A stretch of DNA of 64,000 nt from Cristatella mucedo (Eukaryota; Bryozoa; Phylactolaemata; Cristatellidae), in NCBI GenBank assembly GCA_009760855.2, contig WPIO01000097.1:744001-808000 (forward strand), given 5' to 3'. Below, piece by piece: positions 12,301 to 25,600 of this stretch. A program made the position numbers and the translations under genes. Numbering within the stretch: position 1 is the first letter of the stretch; the number at the start of each line of letters is the position of its first letter. Under the pieces are notes generated by a model. That model was given only the letters and a program-made list of their open reading frames with translations. It made no database searches and was not told the origin of the DNA.

Positions 12301-15300
12301 ACAGCACTAGGAACAGCTTTTCATCGCACAAACAATTCAATAAATAGATAGATATGGATCTTAGGAATAGATCAACCTAACAAGACCCTTATATAGCATA
12401 AGCAGAACATATCCATGATAGGTCTCATACCACCGGCCGTCAAACCACGCTACTGTCGTGCGGCTCACCCACATTCGCCAGTACAAATAACTGACTATAA
12501 ACGACATAAATGAGAACTTGAAATCACCTCAATATCCTTGGATGGAAATGAATCAAACTTTTCAGCTGACTTCCAGTAAACGACCCGCTAGTGCAATCCA
12601 AGTCACCACGCAGACCGGCCGCCGAACGAAGGACTGCTCGTGGCTGTCGCCTCGTACGTTATGGCTGCTACAGTAACCGGATCAGCTGTCCCAGGATTCA
12701 TAAGGTGCCTCGGTAATGGACTCCTTAGTTACGGCTGCCCCAGCAGCAGTAAATTCTCAATGCACCATCCCTAATGATAGCCTGCTGGCCGAACAACAGT
12801 CACCCGGTTTGTGAGCCGATGTAAACGAACCAATGTTAACATGTTTCTGCCAAGTAAATAAGGAATGTGCCTTGGAATGCCTGTTGCTATGGGCTGGGCG
12901 GGGCAAGGGGACTACACCCCTGCCGATAGAGTTTATGCTTTTATGATCTTGTTATACTACCAGTCAGACGTTTGATCTCGAGGGGCGTGTCATTTTGGGA
13001 ACATTTTAAGTTATCATTTCCAAAGTGATTTTCTGGTATTCTGTTTAGGGCTGAGTAGCTTATCGTAGAGGTCACCAGAAAACCGCAGTTCCCAGCTGTT
13101 ATTTTTCAAAGAAAATTATTTTGCTGAACCTCACCCTATAGATGTGCAATCGGGTTAAGGTCCGGGCTCTGTCTTGGCCACAGCAAGCAAATGAAATGCG
13201 ACATGTCGAAAAACTATAGTATGGATTGTTGTCTTGTTGGTAAATATAATTAATGTCTAGCAGTCGTCATGCACTTGGCACTGCAACGTTGTCCAGGATT
13301 CGCAGGTAGCCGCCTATGTTCATTATGCCCTCAATGCACTGAAGTGCCCCTGCACTGCCTGATGCAAAGCCTCTCCAAACCATCAGTGATTCGGACTGTT
13401 ACTTCACAGTATGTTCCAAGCAGGTAGCAGCATCCGCTTCACCACTCCTGTATTAAGCATAGGATCAACGTTTGTAGCTGCCTTAAGCTTTGAGCTTATA
13501 CTCTTGTGTAAAGAGTGCTGGCCTCAAGTCTTTGGTCGTTCAGTGTCTCTTCCGCCTCGCTTACTCGAGACATGCTTATTTTTTACCTATCTTTGCTACC
13601 CTTGCCATAAGCTCGTGTTCGTTGAGCCATTGCCTCATCGTTTGCTTGCTGAGGATCTTGTCGGCTACAGTGTTTTAGCATGTACTCAAAGCAGGTGAAA
13701 ATGGGCCTTGAGGCACTCCCATTTTCAGGAGCCGATCATCCCTCTGATAAAAGCCCCGGCTTCGGGTGAAGGCCAATTCTTCGTCCCCATCACGGACATC
13801 TTCCAAATGTTCGTATCTTGACATTTTTTTCACATCCGAGGCTTCTGAGCGATCTCTTAGTAGCTAACCTTGCTAACTTCGTAAGACCTTAGCTGGCCCT
13901 TCACAGAATCTATGAAATATATATAATAGAAGGTGGCCGGTCTCTATAGCTGCTAGTAGTGCACGTACCCGTCGATGTGGTCAGCCGGCTGTGGCTTGGG
14001 TCACTGGGTGTCTGATTTCCAGGTGTGCTAGCATGTCAAGAATATGTTGCACCTTCTATTGGACAAATAGTGGCTGCTAACGTGATACATAAGGTGTCTA
14101 TCATAGTTAAACGCACGAACTTTCTATGGATTGGCTCTGCTAGCAGATCTGTCTAGCATTATTATCGTGTAGCATGCCATGGGTGACTAAAGTAATACAT
14201 ACTTCCCGCCCAGCCTCCGAAATTGATAACTCAAAAGAGTTATCCACTTGCTAGCAGAGGGGTACATCAAAGAAATATGTTCCTAGGTTTCTCAAGGTTC
14301 AGTACTCAGTAGTCCTCGAGCAATAAGTTACAGACCAAAGCACTACTTACTAGTAGCCAATTGACGAAAACATCTTTGTGTTTGCCATCAAATTACAGTA
14401 GTACCAACAGCTACCGATATACATTGACCATACTCACTAGAGGCCAAGTGCGGCAAAACTTATGGTTGCTAGTCCATGCACTGCAGCAATCGCCTTGCAG
14501 GCAGTTCCTCCGTCGGTTGACAGCTTAATAATAATAATAATAATGCACTTGATAAAGCACCCTCAGAGAACCCGAATCTCTCTCTAGGCGCTTTACATTT
14601 GCTGCAAAGGGAAATGATGAAATTGAATGGTGAGTAATATCATGCTTGAAAAACAAACATAATGAATAATATGGTTAGGGGTGACATGCACAGGGTCACC
14701 ATGCAAATGTGGTTAGTGGCAGCATGCACAGCGTCAGCACGAATAAGCACATCAAGGACGAATCACAGGGACCCACTAAATGCTGTCCTAAATAGGTGTT
14801 TTTAAGTTCCTTTTAAATGTGGTCAGGTCAGGGGATGTTCTGACGCAGGTCGGGAGGGAGTTCCAGGCTTTGGGAGCATATGAACTAAATGCACGGTCTC
14901 CAAAGGATTTGAGGTTTGTACGAGGTATTGGTAAACTGTTGGATTCCAAAAAGCGGGTGGTACGATGCTTGGCCTGATGGGGTAGTATATCTGAGAGATA
15001 GGCTGGAGCCATAGAATGAAGGGACCTAAGCGTGAGCGACAAAACCTTGAAGTCGATCTGTTGCTTGACTGTTAGCTAGTGCAGGTCGGCGAGAAGTGGT
15101 ATAATGTGGCAACTGCGACGCTCGCGACAGACAAGCCTAGCTGCAGAGTTTTGCGCCAGCTGCAATCGCCTGATCGCACATGCTGGTAGGCCAGTAAACA
15201 GTGAGTTGCAGAAGTCGAGACAGGATGTCACGAATGCATGGACGAACTTGGACGTGGTATCCTTATCTAAACAAGCCCGAATTTTAGCAATGTTATGAAG

Positions 15301-18300
15301 CTGAAAATAGGCATATTGGACTGTGGAGCTTATATGGTCGTCTAACGAGAGGTCGCTTTTGAATATGACACCTAGATTTCGAGCTGATTTAACAAGAGAT
15401 ATGCTGGCAGAGCCAATTTTGAGAGTCAGCCTTTCTAATCTCTGAATCACACTGGGTTTGCCCATAACTAGTTGTTTAGTCGGACCATAAATTACTTCCT
15501 CTTCGTTATGATGTTTGATTCAGTGGAAAGAATACACCCTACCAACCGGGGCGAACGGTCTAAACCGAGCATGAGAAGCATCGTCTAGATCATTGTTGGA
15601 TCAGCTTTAGAACTTGAAGCCACTGCCATTAGTATACTGAGCTGCTGCTACTTGCTAGCTCAACTGTCCTCATTACTCAGCTATGCTTTACACCTTCTCT
15701 CTGTTGCGTAGGATGATGGGTGTTGGCTACTGCATGCGTACCGAAGCCCGCTTAGGCTTTGAGTGGGCTATAGAAAACTCTTCTGTGTAGCACCCACTTT
15801 GTCTTTGTGGAGTAACAGGCCAAGATGCATTACATTACATTACATTCAAGGGCATCGGTTTGTGAGAGCAGTAGGTGGTTCGATGCCGGATTTCCTCATT
15901 AGACCGATTCCAGTCATCTTGTATGGTTAACAGAGCCCAACCATCCACAAGCTAGCTAGGCCCACCCTTTTGCTTGGATGGTCTCTCAAAAGTGATTGTG
16001 GTGGCTAATGTTAGCGATTTATATGCAAACTATTCAGTGACAATTTAAATGAAGCATTTTACAGTGGTTCAACTCTTGCTAGTGCTTATTTTTTACTACA
16101 GTGGGTAGAACTGGCACTAATCTTATGATCATGCATCTTTTACAGCATATTTAAAGTGCCCAGAAAGAAATAAAGTTTTCCGGGTTCTATACAAATGTAT
16201 TATCAATCGGTGTGTCACGTGATGCTTCGGTAGGATTTTGGTCTGTCTTATTATGAAGGATTGTCTTATTAAAGCAACTTAAGACCATGCATCGATGTGC
16301 TATGTTGTGGCGTTTTTGATCTTCTTTAACTAGTGGTCTTATTACTCTGCCAAAGTTATAGTATTTTAAGTGTTACGATCGACTTGTGTGAAGAACATTG
16401 CATGACAGCCGTGTTGTGTTGTGTTGCAGTTAAAGACGACAGGCAAAGGCTTTATGTGAGCAATGGTGGTGGCTTGGAAAAATTAAACGGCAGCCTACGT
16501 GACACAGTACTACTAAATGGTGACAAGCAGGAAGTGACTGCTTTTCAAGGTACTTCTAACCTGAGCCGAGATAACAAGAAGACCGAAATCACACCAGGTG
16601 AAAATGCTGTGTGCAGTGAGGCTGCAACAGTTTCACTGGCCAAGGCTAAACTGTCAGCAACACCGTTAGCCACAGAAGCAACCTATATAAGCAACAGTGT
16701 GACTGAAAATAAGTGCAAGCCACAACCGATGGAGCACGAGAGTCCGGCTATGTCAGCCACTCCAGAATTACGTGCATCACGAGGTACAAGATCTGGTTTT
16801 AATTATGTTTTGTAGTTCACATGTCATAAGATCAGACTGTCATCCAGATAAATGCATGCCATTTGGTTTTCTAGATTCTCAGTTAGGCGAAGATATGGAA
16901 ATTTCTCCAGGCAATTCACCAAAACGGCTGCAGGCTGTTCAGTGCTCACAGAACGGAGTAAATTTACGGAATGGCCACAAGAAGTTACCGATTCCCTTGG
17001 CTAGCCCATGTTTAAGCAGTCCTGCGATTGATACTGCACAGTTGATCAAGCAGCTTGGTGATAGAACTCTGCAGACTATCGATCGTAATGCAATGATTGG
17101 ACAAGGTCAGTGACACGTGCGGCATTGCAAGCATGTAGAATTGCCTTTCTTTCTGGCTCTTGGCATATAGCATGGACAAGGCCAGAAAACCTATTTTGTG
17201 CTGGGTTTACGTGTCGCATTTTCTTGTCTTATTTAGCTCTTCAAACACTGCAAAAACTACAAGAGGTCATTATGAGTCGCCAAGGCTTAACAAGTAAGCC
17301 TTTTTGTTGGTGCTCTTCATCAAGGTTTAGTAGGGTACTGGTTTTGATATAGCACAAAAATAATTTGTTTTGCAGCTTAAATCTGCTAACGCTTATATTT
17401 AAGGCTCATGAATTGTGTTGCAGTTTTAGTATTTGGTATGCTTTGGTAAGAGTGTTTTCTTAGCTTATTCGTGTCTTCCCTTACTTGTGCACTTCCTAAT
17501 TTTTTGATTGAGTGTCATGCAATAATAAGTACATTAATTAATTATGCACAGTTGCATACATTGGCACCTTGAGTGATCTATATGTCATAGACCATTCAAC
17601 TTTGGCTCCAATGACTCCAAGAGAAGCATTGAAGTGATTAATCCATGCACACCCTGTGCTTGGAAATGGATACTGCCAGGAAACGGTTGATTCAGTCCTC
17701 TACCTTGATGATAATAATTATAATAATAGCAATAATAGATTGTTTGTATAGAGCTCATAGAGAACACGATCTCTATCCAAGTGGTTTACAACTCGCAGCA
17801 AGAGAATTATCACCAAAGGATTAGTGCCATGCATGCTATCAAGTTTGCAAAAGCAAAGTATCATGCTTAGGCCAGCATGCTAAAGCATAAATTAAGACAC
17901 CTTGTACAACCGTCTAATAAGACCTGTGACTAGTAACATGCATTGACTATTGCACAGGTACGCCGCCAAAGCACACCAGAACGTCTTCACATGGGCAAAG
18001 AAAAGCTGACCAAAACAGATGTGTCGTTAGCTGAGACTTTAACGCAGAAAAGTCATTGTTAATATTGACCCTTGCTGGAAGCAAGTTCTAGATTTTTAGT
18101 GCATATGAACTGATAGCTCGATTACAAAAAATTCAATTTAGTGAGAGTGCTGGCGATACGGCAACATGCTGAGGAGCGGCTGGTGGAAGAGCACGAAGGA
18201 TGAGCAAGGAGGTTGGATAGGTAGGCTGTAGCTAGCGAGTGAAGTGACCTGTAAGCCAGACAAAGTATCTTAAAGTCGATTCAATGCTTGATGGGAAGCC

Positions 18301-21300
18301 CACATAGAAGTGGTGTGAGATTGCAGCTATGCCTTTGACGACAAATCAGGCTAGCTGATGAGTTTTGCACCGGTTGCAGACGTTTAACGGCACCGGCGGG
18401 GAGTTCTGAAAAAAAAAGAGAACTGCAATAATCTAGATGCGATGCCACTAACCCATGCACTAGTTTTGTCTTTTGTACACTTACCTTAGCAGGCCCTGAT
18501 CTAAGCAGGCTTTGGCTATTCTCCTTTGCTCAAAGTTGGCAGACATGACAGTGGAAGAAATATGCTCATCTTGCACAAGTTGTATTGGAATAGTATACCT
18601 AGATTACGGTATGTGTCTTTAGAGTAATGCTAGCTTAACTGATGTTGAGGGTTAAGTCTTCCATCTTTCGGGTGATGCTGGGTTTTCCTATAACTGTTAT
18701 GTTAAGCTCATTATCGTCATTAAGCTTAAGATAGTTTGAAGCCACCCAAACGCGATTGTCAAAGGTGCAGGCTGTTAGGGAATTGAGTGATTCGGATGAC
18801 GAGCAAGGCTAAGAAGGGTCGGGTGGTAGGTAAAGCTGGGTGTCACCGGCATGTAATTGAATGCCAAGATCTTGCTTGGAAGTCGACCTTCCTTGCCCTT
18901 TCGGCACACAATCGAGTGTCTGACCAGATTGAGCAGTCACTGAGTGCTCTCTGTGGCACTATAAGTTGATGGCACGATTCAGGTGCAATGATCCTATTCT
19001 GCTGGTTCTCTTCCCTGTTACTAAGATATGCAGTTGGTTGGTTGTACTTTGATCTGGAACCTGCTAGTTTATTACTCTTATAAATTGATGCATCATGATA
19101 AAGTTTCTTCATTGAGTGGATCATCAAAGCTTAATTTCTTGAGAGCATCGAGTGAGCTTCTGCAACTAATGCTCTGGGGGTAAGCAGTGCTCATGCCCAC
19201 GACCTCGGCCGCTAGAGGTCGTGGGCATGAGCCCTGCTGCATATGTAAAGCTCCTGAATAGAGATAAACTTTTCTTGGGGCACTATGCAGATGGAAGTTT
19301 TTGTTCATGCCGATACAACATCTGATTGCTCATAAGCTTTTTGACGAATTTACGTGTGTACGTGCATGCGCATGCTTGTGTATGTGATGCCGTAAAGACA
19401 TGGATGTCGTCTTGTCAGAATTGGTGTCTTTCAGTTAAACATACAATTATTTTATCATGTTTAAAACTGACATGATATAAGAAAAGAGTGTATTACTTGT
19501 CGGCATGTGGAATGAACTGAAGAGTACCAGTTGATTACCTTTAGAGGGAGATTTTGTTACACTGCTTTATATACCTATTTATTTAGTTATTTGTAGGGAT
19601 CAAGCAGTAACCCTGATGCTTAACCTTCTATAATGTTAGTGTGTATGTGTGTCTGTTTGTCTCTTGGTAACAAGGTGAATGTGCATCTGTTATTATAGCT
19701 ACACAGCAGTCCCCAAGATCTACCTGCTTGGAGTCACCATTCCTTCCGAGCAAGTCACCGCAGACTGCATCTGTTTGGCCGGTGGCACCGGTGACGCCAC
19801 TTGTTGTGCCAGACGATGCGTCTCGTCCTTGTAATGAGAGTTCTCCTTCTGATTCTGGCAGTGGGAATAAAACACTCAGGTATGCCGTGAATACTGGTGA
19901 CTTGTTTACCACTATTGAATTTTTTGGCCATCGTTTTTGAGAATTTTAAAACACGAAATGCTTGAATGTGTGTTCTAATTATGCAGTGAGTCAATGCTTT
20001 ACTGTTCTGCTATGGTGGCCATTTGTTTTTGTTTAATGCATTTAGCATCTAACTCTTGAGGCAGAGTATTCATATTTATGGTGTGTAGCATCCATGTCGT
20101 CCTATGGGTGTAGCTCAGTGCAGTGGCAGCTTCCCGTCCTCATGCCGATAGTTCCTTTTAAACTACTACTTCTGCTAGCTGAGCCTGACAAGTGCAGATA
20201 TTATCTGCTAACCACAACAAATCAGCTATTCAAAGCTCAGATAGCTATTGCATATTGCAAAGCACTTTATTTAGAACACCTGCTAGATCTCACGGCATCC
20301 TGATTGTGTTCCTGAGAAAATAGCGCCGAGTACAGCCTGACCCAAATACTTACAGTACTACTGAATACTGCAGTTCGTTATTTAGGAACGTACACGTAGA
20401 GTGCCCTCAAAATTGGCAGATTATAATGTGATAGTAATGTAATATTTAAAATTTAAAATTTTGTTATTGCTGCCACTGCTAGATTTTATTGACGTCATAA
20501 TGTATGTCGCCACGGACGGCAAAGTCATAATGACTGTGGAATGTAGCAGCGAGCTCAAGGTCTTATAAGGAAGGAGCTTGCGTGACCATTTCTAGCAAAC
20601 CAGTAAGCCTGTAGAGAGACTGCACTAAGCTAGCTAGGTAGATGACCTGTAAAAGTCAAGGTCACATTTTTCACTGGGCCTCGGCTAAACATGGCTATGT
20701 TAGCAAATTGACAGATTAAATACCAATCAATGTACAAAGATACCAAACCACTCAAAAGATGCAGGACACTTGGCATTGAAACTAGGCGTTATAAAAAGCA
20801 AAACAGACTGTTAAGCCCAATCTATATTCCAAAGCAAAGAAGCCCGTGTTACTTGGTTTACCGTCATATAACTTCGAAGCACATACCTGGGAGCATGCAT
20901 TTCAAATTTCACATTGATCGGACCACTATTAGCCTATCTGTGACATTTTCAGGATATGTGAGTGAAATTATGACAACGGCTTAGCATTACAAACACAGTC
21001 AGTTCGTGATCAACATAAGTATGGGTGCTTTTTATTACTGTAGTGCTCGACTACCGTTCGAGTATGTGCGTGTACCAAGGCAGCATCTGTGAATAGCTAA
21101 CTGTGCTTCACTACACCGGCTCACCGGTATTTATCAAGCATCTTCGAGAACTAGCACCTTGTTACAGGTGCTTTTTTGCCTACTATATATAATATATAAT
21201 AATATAATATAATATATATAATACTTAAATGCAATAGTCTTCACAGCCCGTTTGTTATTTACTATATCCTTATATATTATTTATTATATATTATATATCC

Positions 21301-22645
21301 TTTTATGTTATATATTATATATCCTATTATATATTATATATCCTTACTGTACCCTTCACTTATATATATCGTTATTTTAAGTTGCCTGTCGAGGATCGAA
21401 GTTAATCGGCTGACCCAGCTGGTGTGCGCTATCCAAAGCTCTCCCGTCGATATTATACTTTCTCTAAATCCTAGTGCCTAGGCGGCACTTAGCTTCTCAT
21501 TTTGACCCTAAAAAGGGACTCGATATGCTTGAAAAGGATCGCACAAGCCAATAGTGACGCTTTGTTCGTGGCCTTTTAATCCAGCTTCTGTATTTCCAGC
21601 CGGTTTTTTGGTCTGTATCACGTCCTGCGTTACAGGTATGTTTTCATTCTAGTTGCCCGGAATGTTTGGCTTAGACGTTGGCTCTAGGTTATTCTTATGA
21701 ATTTTAATCGTTTCATTTAAAATATGTGCAGCTGGTAACTAGAGTTGTTGCTAGTTGTTTGCTTTTACTTTGGCACCTGCAGATTACTTTTCATCTTTCA
21801 TGCCGGTTGTTGGCTGTGTGGCACACCCTCTAGGTACTATGCACCCCTTGCTGTATTGAAATTCAACCACCCGAATCTTATTGGTGCCTAGACCACCACT
21901 TTGAGCTCCTTTCATTGTTATAATGAGCCAATAATTACTGTGTTGCTCGCCGAGACCAAGGTCTGGCCGAGGTCGTGGGCTCGACACCGTGGCATATGTG
22001 AAGGTTAAGTTCTGTTAGGGCGCTATACATGAAAATATTATATTATTTATAAGTGTTCTTTGGCATGATGTTTTATCTGATTATTATTTGAAAGAATCGA
22101 CCAAAATTTAGGTGCAAACAATGAACCTGGTCAACCAAAGGTATACATCCATTGCTGGGTGCAGCTTCCTTGTGAGAAAAGAGGTCATAATTGTTGCTGG
22201 ATGAGTTTGTACTCATTGAATCCCCAAGCTGAAATGCACTTCTATGCCCAAGTATTGCAGTAATTTAAAGTGCATAGAAAGAGATTGATGATCTGATTGA
22301 GAACTGATCGTGCTACACTAATATATTATTATTATTATCTAGTACTGCTCGAAAGATTCAGAACTATGGACGGTCTTCTGCAATATGTCTGGGTGCCAAT
22401 GGAATCTGCCTTGAGTGGAGCACGATCTCACAACCTCTGGTTGGCTGACCCAGTCTTCTAGCCGGTTGAGGCATTGAGATGAACATTTCTACAGCACTGA
22501 ATTCAAGGACTAAATCCTTGCCTTGAAATTTGCACCCACTTGCTTGAACCGAAACCCGGGGTGTACAGACTAGTTGCATATGCATAGGCAGACATGTGAG
22601 ACTGAGCATAAATGTATTATAGTAACCGTGTATATAGACCATATA

Positions 22646-22676
<31 letters not shown>

Positions 22677-25600
22677 CGTGTGTGTGTGTGTGTGTGCGCG
22701 TGTTTTAGGCCGCTGGTGGCATCTATCTCCAGGTATCTGGAAAGATGGTTCAATTTTCATTATCAGTTGACACGGGATACCGATTTTTTTTAAATAAAAT
22801 AAAAATGCTGCACTGTCGTTTTAGACCAACGAGCAGTCGCTGGAATAGTAATTTAAAGCAAAATTTGTTGCTTTCTGTTTCGTTGCGAGGAAAAGTGTTC
22901 TGTCATTGTTCAGGACTTCAACAGCGACCTTTGAACCCAAAAAAAGTAGACATGTTTTACGTCAGTGAGCTGTCTCTTGCCGAATTCCTTGCTGTGCCAA
23001 TTTATGTCGTGGCTCTTTGTATACCTTTTAGTGAATCTGGTAATCTTCACGTTTTTATCAGGCTTAGCTACATCATGCATTCGAGTGCTTTGGTTCGTGC
23101 GAATGTGACGCCCAGGAACTAATGCATGAAGACCAGGTTTTTTAAAGACGGTAGAAGACCATGTATGGTACTGAGCTGATATCTCAGTTATTATCGAGTT
23201 TCACAGATTGAATGTCATTTTGTTTTGAAAGGCGTTTCTGGCTTTACAGGAAGGACCCAGCAGCCGTCAGTCCTGCTTTACCAGTTAGCAGTGCTGGGAT
23301 GTCTCTTCCATCGAATTTGGCACAAGCAGGATCTAAACTGCAACCGCATGCTCCTCAGCTTCTGCCAGCTCATCTTAGTAATCATTTTGATGAGCGTTTA
23401 CTGTTGCATGTTGCCGGTTGGCCAGCAGACCACCTTGAAAAACAGGTAATCGTCTGGTGAGACAGTTTTATACTGTTTCCTTGCTAATGACTGTGGTTGA
23501 GGATTGGATGTTCCATAGTGTACGTGGCTTGCCTTGCTATTATCCAAACACGATCATTACCAAGCACGTGTTGACTTAGGTTGAGTCGTCTGCTTGATCA
23601 CTAGGTAGTGTCTAGTAGGTACCACTGATCACTGGCTGCTTCTTGAGTGAGACTGCCGTCTTACCTGGGCATTGCTGGGATTGTACTGCTGTCATATCTT
23701 AGGTGGGAAATTTCAGAGTGCAGATGTCAAAGGCTAATGGTTATTTGGTGAGCCTTTGAAATAAAAGATACCCCGGGGATCTGTTCTCTGTTCGCTTGTC
23801 ATACTTTCACTCTTGCCGATCTGATCGCCGGCTCAAGTCAAGGCTAAAATGCCTGACTCAATCACAGCTGTCTTGTGCTTTGATTCATCCCAGCCATCTG
23901 CACCCGAAGTTCTCTCGGCTTCCTCCCAGTTTGTATTGCCGACATTCTCACACAGATGGCTGCTAACTTTCTCAAGTTGACTGGAGATAATGCCAACTTG
24001 ACAGTTATCAGCTAAGCCGGTGTCTCATAGAACTAGAAAGGCTCACCTAATGATTGACGTAGCAAGCAGATCCTCTGTAGTTACTGCACAGAATGTGGCT
24101 ATTCTGTTCCAAAATTATCTTTCACTGGATGATGACATCGGCTCCACAGTCGAGGCTGTCTACTTTCAGCCACACAATAATGCAAAAATTTGGTATGCTT
24201 AAATAGGAATAACACAGGTCATGTATTTATGGCATCTTATGTAGACTATTCTGCTTATGCTCAACAGCACCCAACAGGTGATTAAAAACTCGGAAAGGAG
24301 TGTGTTAAGACAACTTATTTAAATCGGTCCGACAATCGAATATTTGTTTAGGATATCTTTCAAAAGAAGACCACCGTGTTAGAAATGGGATAGGTTCTGA
24401 TGACTTCCACATAAAGGAAATACTGATTGTGCAAACCGCGTCTAAACCGGAAGCAACACATTTGCAAACGAAAAGTTTACCTATCTCTGTACTATATCCC
24501 ACTTGTATCCCAACTGGCTAAACTTTGCTAGATCAAAGTACATCTGTGAAGCTTGTTGAGGTGCATTCTTGTGACTTTTAGACGGCTTCATTTTCAGTGT
24601 AGCTTGATGCCTTGTTAATATCATAACTTGGCTAATAATTCACATATCCAAGTTTAATTTGAACCAAGTTCAGCTGTTTGTACAACACGACGATAAATTA
24701 TTTGGGATTTCGGTCGGATAGGTGTTGCTATACATGTCCATGATTGCAGAAAATAAAGCTCCGGGACGTTTGATGACATGTAAAGCAAGACCTATTCGAC
24801 TGAAATCAGAATAATCTAGCGTCATGTCGTACAAATTGTGTTGAACTTGCAGTTCAAATTCACTGGAATATATGAAGTATCCGGGTTATGGAATGTACAA
24901 GCCATCGAGCTACACTGAAAATGAAGCTGTATGAATGTCACAAGAATGCACCTCAACAAGCTTCACGCATGTACCTTGATCTACCAAGGTTTAGCAAGTT
25001 GGAATACAAGTTGCATATGATGCAGAGATCGGTAAACGTTTTATTGGTAGATATGTTGCTTCCTGTTTACATCCGGGTTAGACATGCTCTGCATAATCGT
25101 TTGTTTTCCTTTTTTGTAGAAGTCATAACTTTCAATCCCATTTCTAACATATTTGTCTTTTAAAAGGTACTCTAAACGAATATTTGATTTGTTGGACCAA
25201 TTTTATAAGTATTTTCCTGGCATCCCCTCTGCAGCTATGCTTGTCTGTTAATGCCACCTCTCTCTGACCTATACTAGCTCCCCACCAAGCAGCGCATTGA
25301 CTTCAAGGCCCTAACTATCTGTTAGGTCACTTCCTTCTCTTGCTTCTGCTTTATCCGAAATACTGTATCCTGATTGTACCTGCTCTTCTGACTCGGGTCG
25401 TTTGGCTGTGCCTCTATCCAACCTCAGCCTTTATTTAGGCTTCTTTATAAGTGTTTATGCTTGCTGGAATTGTGAATAATCACTGCACAGTTGATGCTTT
25501 TTGTAAAGCGCTGGAAAAGTACTTGGTTTTTTTAGGTTGCTTATACAATTTTTTTTTTATTGTTGGTATTATTAACTGAAGTTGCTAGTCGAATTGTGTT

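Noticed and set aside
22745-23122. 125-residue open frame in WAC intron 10
   Set aside because: No recognised similarity, no consistent splice borders and it lies inside the intron of a well-supported gene.
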